Below are positions 5,281 to 5,855 of a stretch of DNA of 5,855 nucleotides, in pieces. The notes under the pieces were generated by a model. That model was given only the letters and a program-made list of their open reading frames with translations. It was not told where the DNA came from and searched no databases. Made by a program: the position numbers and the translations under genes. The stretch is from a bacterium. GTDB lineage: Bacteria > Actinomycetota > Actinomycetes > Actinomycetales > Actinomycetaceae. Every line of letters starts with the position of its first letter. Position 1 is the first letter of the stretch. The DNA is taken from positions 1 to 5,855 of the forward strand of contig JAUNRP010000133.1 of assembly GCA_030544165.1 (NCBI GenBank), given 5' to 3'.

Positions 5281-5855
5281 TCAGCCCCGCTTGCTTCTGA
5301 CGATCTGCTCCTGGGAGTCGATGACCTCCTCGTCCTCCGGGCGGCCGTTCTCGCCGAGGGAGTCCTCGCCCGCGAGGAAGCCACTGCGGAACTCCTCCAC
5401 GGCGGCCTTCAGGGCCTCCTCGGTGTCCTTCTCGAGGCGGCCGGACTCGGCGATCGCGGAGAGCACGGAGGTGTTGCGGCGCAGGTGATCGAGCAGGCCC
5501 TCCTCGAACCGGGCCACATCGTCCACCGCCACGTCATCGAGGAAGCCGTTGGTGCCCGCCCAGATCGAGGCCACCTGGTCCTCCACCGCGTACGGCGTGT
5601 ACTGCGGCTGGCGCAGCAGGCGCATGAGGCGCGAGCCCCGGGTGAGCTGCTGGCGCGTGGTGGCGTCGAGGTCCGAGGCGAACATGGCGAACGCCTCCAT
5701 GGCCCGGTAGGACGCCAGGGTCAGCTTGAGCGTTCCGGCCACCTGCTTCATCGCCTTGATCTGCGCGTCACCACCCACGCGGGACACGGAGATACCCACG
5801 TCGACGGCGGGGCGCTGGTTCGCGTTGAACAGGTCAGACTGCAGGAAGATCTGCC
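5281..5855 (-). CDS. atpA: ATP synthase F1 subunit alpha, C-terminal part (5' end outside window)
   Basis: This is the C-terminal 190 or so residues of the alpha subunit of F1Fo ATP synthase, the non-catalytic nucleotide-binding partner of beta in the alpha3beta3 ring on the cytoplasmic face of the membrane. The frame is open to the right edge, so the gene is cut by the window, not broken. Near the edge the translation gives the family signature PAVDVGISVSRVGG; the Arg of SVSRVGG (codon at about 5779-5781) corresponds to the arginine finger that reaches into the beta catalytic site. The helical C-terminal domain follows. The last ~30 residues (after EEFRSGF, about 5284-5376) form a hydrophilic, acidic-then-basic tail ending in SKRG, beyond the usual bacterial end. 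Mycobacterial alpha subunits also carry a C-terminal extension, reported to suppress ATP hydrolysis; a similar role here is only inference. The TGA stop lies 3 nt before the atpG ATG. Confidence 0.97.
   Translation of the reverse strand, partial: QIFLQSDLFNANQRPAVDVGISVSRVGGDAQIKAMKQVAGTLKLTLASYRAMEAFAMFASDLDATTRQQLTRGSRLMRLLRQPQYTPYAVEDQVASIWAGTNGFLDDVAVDDVARFEEGLLDHLRRNTSVLSAIAESGRLEKDTEEALKAAVEEFRSGFLAGEDSLGENGRPEDEEVIDSQEQIVRSKRG

Overview
This is a GC-rich stretch in which every supported gene lies on the minus strand, so it reads from right to left. Gene content points to a high-GC Gram-positive bacterium (Actinomycetota). The clues are an ATP synthase operon followed by a NucS/EndoMS mismatch endonuclease, an alpha subunit with an extended charged C-terminus, and an actinobacterial-type small zinc-ribbon protein. 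The short epsilon subunit and overall protein style suggest Micrococcales, but genus is a guess.

Layout in transcription order: the 3' end of atpA (cut by the right window edge), atpG, atpD and atpC form the tail of the F1Fo ATP synthase operon, with gaps of 3 and 17 nt and a 4-nt GTGA overlap. A 58-nt gap leads to nucS, the non-canonical mismatch-repair endonuclease of actinobacteria and archaea. Ten nt later comes a family 1 glycoside hydrolase (beta-glucosidase), its ribosome binding site abutting the nucS stop. One nt after that gene's stop begins a 95-residue CxxC/HxHxxC protein whose true start is GTG at 338, preceded by a GGAGG. The last ~50 bases hold two near-identical 18-bp direct repeats, the first of which contains this small gene's stop codon. 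They may be the end of an insertion element lying outside the window.

The ATP synthase subunits are housekeeping and intact in catalytic motifs. The most notable points are: (i) an epsilon subunit reduced to its beta-sandwich domain, so the usual C-terminal inhibitory hairpin is missing; (ii) a glucosidase gene placed between two unrelated genes in a tightly packed string; (iii) the glucosidase's Ala/Arg/Glu-rich C-terminal tail; and (iv) the terminal repeats. I see no RNA gene, CRISPR array or complete mobile element, and no convincing new defence or biosynthetic system. No gene-free stretch exceeds 60 bases.
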